DNA of 11,326 nucleotides from an uncultured Fidelibacterota bacterium (lineage in GTDB: Bacteria > Marinisomatota > Marinisomatia > Marinisomatales > UBA1611): NCBI GenBank assembly GCA_913045415.1, contig CAJWPW010000017.1:1-11326 (forward strand), in the 5' to 3' direction. Of the stretch, positions 8,311 to 11,326 are shown in pieces; the stretch's first letter is position 1; each line of letters begins with the position of its first letter. Both the position numbers and the translations under genes were made by a program. The notes beneath the pieces are model-generated. The model had not been told where the DNA came from, made no database searches, and saw only the letters and a list, made by a program, of their open reading frames with translations.

Positions 8311-9130
8311 GTCCCACGCGAAGGTTAATATTGGTCTCCAAATACGGAACCAGCGCCCAGACGGTTACCATAATATTCACACTGTTTTCCAGGAGTTGGA
8401 TTTTCATGATACCATCAGATTAAAAAAAAGAGGTTCCAGTTGCCAATTTTCTTCCAATGTGGATTGGCTGGCGAAAGATGATTCCAATCTATGTGTAAAG
8501 GCATGGCAAAAAATGGTGGATGTGTTTGGACTTGGTGGTGTCTCAATCGAACTGGAGAAAAGAATTCCTGCTGGTGGTGGTTTGGGTGGAGGTTCATCCA
8601 ATGCAGCCACCATCTTAAAAGGACTTCGCAAGCTTTATGAATTGGATGTGAGTGATCATGAGTTAGAAACCATGGGCATAGATTTGGGTGCAGATGTTCC
8701 TTTCTTTATTAAGGGAAAAACACAGATCGGAGATGGAATTGGAGAAATCTTAAAACCGATTGAAACAATAATTAATGGGTGCTATTTATTGGTGGCCCCG
8801 GATTTACATATTGATACAAAATGGGCATATGGTGAATTCAAAAATATTTTGGACAAGCCAAACGAGATAGTTAATTTTCTAGGCTTTATTCGAAAGGAGA
8901 TTATTCCTTTTGAGCTTTTTGAGAATGATTTTGAAGCAATCGTTGTTCCAGCATATCCAGAGATTGGACAAATAAAGAATTCGCTTCGAGCCCATGGGGC
9001 TCGTTTCGCCAGTTTGTCGGGCTCAGGCTCGACTGTGTTTGGGGTTTTTGACAAAGATGCAGATGCCAAATCAGCCGAGTCACATTTTTCCTCCCGATAC
9101 AATACATTTATCACCAATCCAATTCTCTAA
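8291..9130 (+). CDS. ispE: 4-diphosphocytidyl-2-C-methyl-D-erythritol kinase (IspE)
   Basis: IspE phosphorylates CDP-methylerythritol at the 2-hydroxyl, between the IspD and IspF steps. It is a GHMP-family kinase. From ATG 8291 the protein has 279 residues. Seen: K-S-H-A-K-V-N-I-G-L (7-16, with catalytic-region Lys11), P-D-G-Y-H (23-27), the glycine-rich ATP loop P-A-G-G-G-L-G-G-G-S-S-N-A-A (93-106), D-L-G-A-D-V-P-F-F with catalytic Asp135 (131-139) and the C-terminal S-G-S-G-S (243-247). The same frame is open upstream to 8228, but those residues lie inside ispF and do not fit the family. No Shine-Dalgarno sequence is seen, so the 20-bp overlap with ispF suggests coupled translation. It closes the ispD-ispF-ispE cluster. 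Confidence 0.96.
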   Translation: MSHLVLKSHAKVNIGLQIRNQRPDGYHNIHTVFQELDFHDTIRLKKRGSSCQFSSNVDWLAKDDSNLCVKAWQKMVDVFGLGGVSIELEKRIPAGGGLGGGSSNAATILKGLRKLYELDVSDHELETMGIDLGADVPFFIKGKTQIGDGIGEILKPIETIINGCYLLVAPDLHIDTKWAYGEFKNILDKPNEIVNFLGFIRKEIIPFELFENDFEAIVVPAYPEIGQIKNSLRAHGARFASLSGSGSTVFGVFDKDADAKSAESHFSSRYNTFITNPIL

Positions 9131-9153
9131 TTAGTAACAACGCCCAATTTAAT

Positions 9154-9224
9154 TGGGGCGTAGTATAATGGCAGTACACCTGGTTTTGGTCCAGGCAGTT
9201 GGGGTTCGAATCCCTGCGCCCCAG
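9154..9224 (+). tRNA. tRNA-Gln (anticodon UUG)
   Basis: This 71-base gene folds as a full cloverleaf. The acceptor TGGGGCG (9154-9160) pairs with CGCCCCA (9217-9223). The D arm spans 9163-9177 with G-G at 9170-9171. The anticodon stem CCTGG/CCAGG encloses loop TTTTGGT, with anticodon TTG at 9186-9188. The variable loop is CAGT, and the T arm loop is TTCGAAT. The weak U1-A72 pair and discriminator G (9224) agree with glutamine identity. The two outer T-stem pairs are wobbles (T-G and G-T). CCA is not encoded, so it must be added enzymatically. It sits 23 bases after ispE and 26 bases before prs, probably in the same transcript. Confidence 0.96.
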
Positions 9225-9250
9225 CTTCTATTCATTCAGAAAAAAATATT

Positions 9251-10195
9251 ATGAATAATAAACTAAAAATATTTAGTGGTCGTAGTAACCCTGCTTTGTC
9301 CAAAAAGATTGCAAAATCACTAGGATGTGAATTGGGTGAAATATCCATTAGCACCTTTTCCGATGGTGAATTATGGATCAAGTTTGAAGAAAATATTCGT
9401 GGGACTGATGTGTTTTTGATTCAATCCACTAATGGACCATCTGAGAATATTTTGGAATTGGCATTGATGGTGGATGCAGCAGTTCGTGCTTCTGCGGATC
9501 GTGTAACAGTTGTTATCCCTTATTTTGGCTATGGACGGCAAGATAGGAAAGATCAACCTCGCGTACCCATTTCATCTCGAGTTATGATCGATATTTTTAC
9601 AGTAATGGGTGCAGATAGAATTATTACAATGGATCTTCATTCTACACAAATCCAAGGATTTGCTAAAATCCCGTTTGATCATTTATACAGCAGAATGGTG
9701 TTATTGGATGCAATTAAGAATGAAGGGTTGGATCCGGATCATACCACAGTGCTGGCGCCAGATGTTGGATCTGCAAAAATGAGTCAAGCCTATGCAAAAC
9801 GACTGGGAATGCATTTTGCACTAATTGATAAACGTCGGTATGCACCCAATCAAGCGGAAGTGAGTCATCTTATTGGTGACCTCAAAGATATGGATGTGCT
9901 TATTATTGATGATATGATTGATACAGCGGGAACTACAATTAACGCAGCTCAAGCCGCTTTAAAACAAGGTGCAAAATCAATAACGGCTGTGGCAACACAT
10001 GGCGTGTTATCCGGCCCAGCCATAGAAAGATTAAGTGAATCAAAAATTAGAAAAATTATTGTGACAGATACGATCGATATTTCCATGGAAAAACACATGG
10101 ATAATATGGAAATCGTAACTGTAGGAAATGTTTTTGGCGAAGCAGTTAAGCGAATTCATAATGGTGAATCAGTCAGTGCTTTGTTTGAATTTTAA
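9251..10195 (+). CDS. prs: Ribose-phosphate pyrophosphokinase (PRPP synthase)
   Basis: Prs makes PRPP from ribose 5-phosphate and ATP, feeding purine, pyrimidine, histidine, tryptophan and NAD synthesis. With 314 residues it is a class I enzyme. Seen: F-S-G-x-S-N-P-x-L at the N-terminus, F-x-D-G-E (36-40), Y-F-G-Y-G-R-Q-D-R-K (91-100), M-D-L-H with metal ligand His130, D-K-R-R with catalytic Lys194, and the PRPP loop V-L-I-I-D-D-M-I-D-T-A-G-T (216-228). The second Gly in Y-G-Y-G-R-Q-D replaces the more usual Ala. Ahead of the ATG is an A-rich stretch without a Shine-Dalgarno sequence, following tRNA-Gln. The start at 9251 gives the normal N-terminus. The gene order ispE, tRNA-Gln, prs, rplY, pth is one I recall from other bacteria. 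Confidence 0.98.
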   Translation: MNNKLKIFSGRSNPALSKKIAKSLGCELGEISISTFSDGELWIKFEENIRGTDVFLIQSTNGPSENILELALMVDAAVRASADRVTVVIPYFGYGRQDRKDQPRVPISSRVMIDIFTVMGADRIITMDLHSTQIQGFAKIPFDHLYSRMVLLDAIKNEGLDPDHTTVLAPDVGSAKMSQAYAKRLGMHFALIDKRRYAPNQAEVSHLIGDLKDMDVLIIDDMIDTAGTTINAAQAALKQGAKSITAVATHGVLSGPAIERLSESKIRKIIVTDTIDISMEKHMDNMEIVTVGNVFGEAVKRIHNGESVSALFEF

Positions 10196-10197
10196 TT

Positions 10198-10202
10198 AGG
10201 AG
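10198..10202 (+). promoter_or_regulatory. Strong Shine-Dalgarno AGGAG of rplY
   Basis: AGGAG lies 8 bases before the rplY ATG, directly after the prs stop. It is the only near-perfect ribosome-binding site in the window and fits a highly expressed ribosomal protein. Confidence 0.8.
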
Positions 10203-10210
10203 AAAAAACG

Positions 10211-10899
<689 letters not shown>

Positions 10900-10903
<4 letters not shown>

Positions 10904-11326
10904 TCGCTTTTATTGGTCTAGGCAATCCCGGTGATAAATATGCAAATACGAAACACAATGCAGGGTTTTGGGTGGTGGACGAATTAGCTCGCCGGCAAAA
11001 ACTGTCATTTAAACCAGGGAAAGGCCCCTATGTGTTTGCACAACACCAACGACGGGAAGTCCTGTTGGTAAAGCCAACAACCGGCATGAATCGTAGCGGA
11101 AACGCTGTGAAAGAAGTGGCAAATCTTTGGAGTCTTTTGCCTTCCGATATTCATGTAATCTTGGATGATGTGGATCTGCCTCTTGGGTCGATTCGGATTC
11201 GTCCCAAAGGCGGCGACGGATGTCACCGTGGGATGGAGAGTATAATTTATCAACTCCAGTCAGACCAATTCCCCCGAGTACGTTTAGGTATAGGTACGGA
11301 TGAAAATATGCGACCTGCAGAAAAAT
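10900..11326 (+). CDS. pth: Peptidyl-tRNA hydrolase (3' partial)
   Basis: Pth cleaves peptidyl-tRNA released by drop-off and recycles the tRNA. The first 142 residues are present; the gene runs off the right edge. Seen: F-I-G-L-G-N-P-G with Asn9, Y-x-x-T-K-H-N with catalytic His19, K-P-T-T-G-M-N-R-S-G with Asn64, L-D-D-V-D-L-P-L-G with Asp89, and G-G-D-G-C-H-R-G with His109. By recalled E. coli numbering these match N10, H20, N68, D93 and H113. The residue after His109 is Arg110 where E. coli has Asn114, and Cys108 replaces a usual Gly. The ATG overlaps the rplY stop (ATGA), so start choice is firm. The rplY-pth pairing is widespread among bacteria with long-form bL25. Confidence 0.97.

Noticed and set aside
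9154..9224. tRNA-Gln as an integration site with an attached mobile element
   Set aside because: No integrase, no direct repeat of the tRNA 3' end and only core genes on both sides. The short CGCCC before the tRNA is too small to be an att site.

Overview
The window is a bacterial chromosomal segment, AT-leaning (roughly 40% GC by eye), dense with single-copy housekeeping genes and free of mobile elements, CRISPR arrays or phage genes. No gene fixes the taxon. The order ispE / tRNA-Gln / prs / rplY / pth resembles arrangements I recall from Deltaproteobacteria. The patchy Shine-Dalgarno use and protein style would also fit an FCB-type or candidate-phylum lineage such as Marinimicrobia; this is a guess.

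Region 1 (1-1652) holds the 3' part of a SulP-family anion transporter fused to STAS and cyclic-nucleotide-binding-like domains, cut by the left window edge. A convergent yqgE/algH-family gene lies on the minus strand only 8 bp away. Region 2 (1653-1960) is a divergent intergenic stretch. It carries a good sigma-70-type promoter for yqgE that would give a nearly leaderless mRNA, a cluster of AAGGT half-sites, and a weak candidate promoter for uvrA.

Region 3 (1961-9130) is one plus-strand run: uvrA, a 61-codon orphan ORF that looks like the N-terminal stub of a transketolase-like enzyme, then ruvB, queA, ispD, ispF and ispE. Most joints overlap (ATGA at uvrA/stub, ruvB/queA and ispD/ispF; 20 bp at ispF/ispE), so translational coupling is likely. 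Functionally the run joins DNA repair (UvrA, RuvB), tRNA queuosine synthesis (QueA) and three MEP-pathway steps (IspD, IspF, IspE).

Region 4 (9131-11326) holds tRNA-Gln(UUG), prs (PRPP synthase), rplY (bL25 with a long acidic repeat tail) and the 5' part of pth (peptidyl-tRNA hydrolase), the last two again joined by ATGA.

I found no convincing new multi-gene system. The observations most worth a second look are the decayed transketolase-like stub, the leaderless-type yqgE promoter, the hairpin abutting the pth start codon, the repeat-built acidic tail of bL25 and the tRNA-Gln leader that can pair with the acceptor strand.
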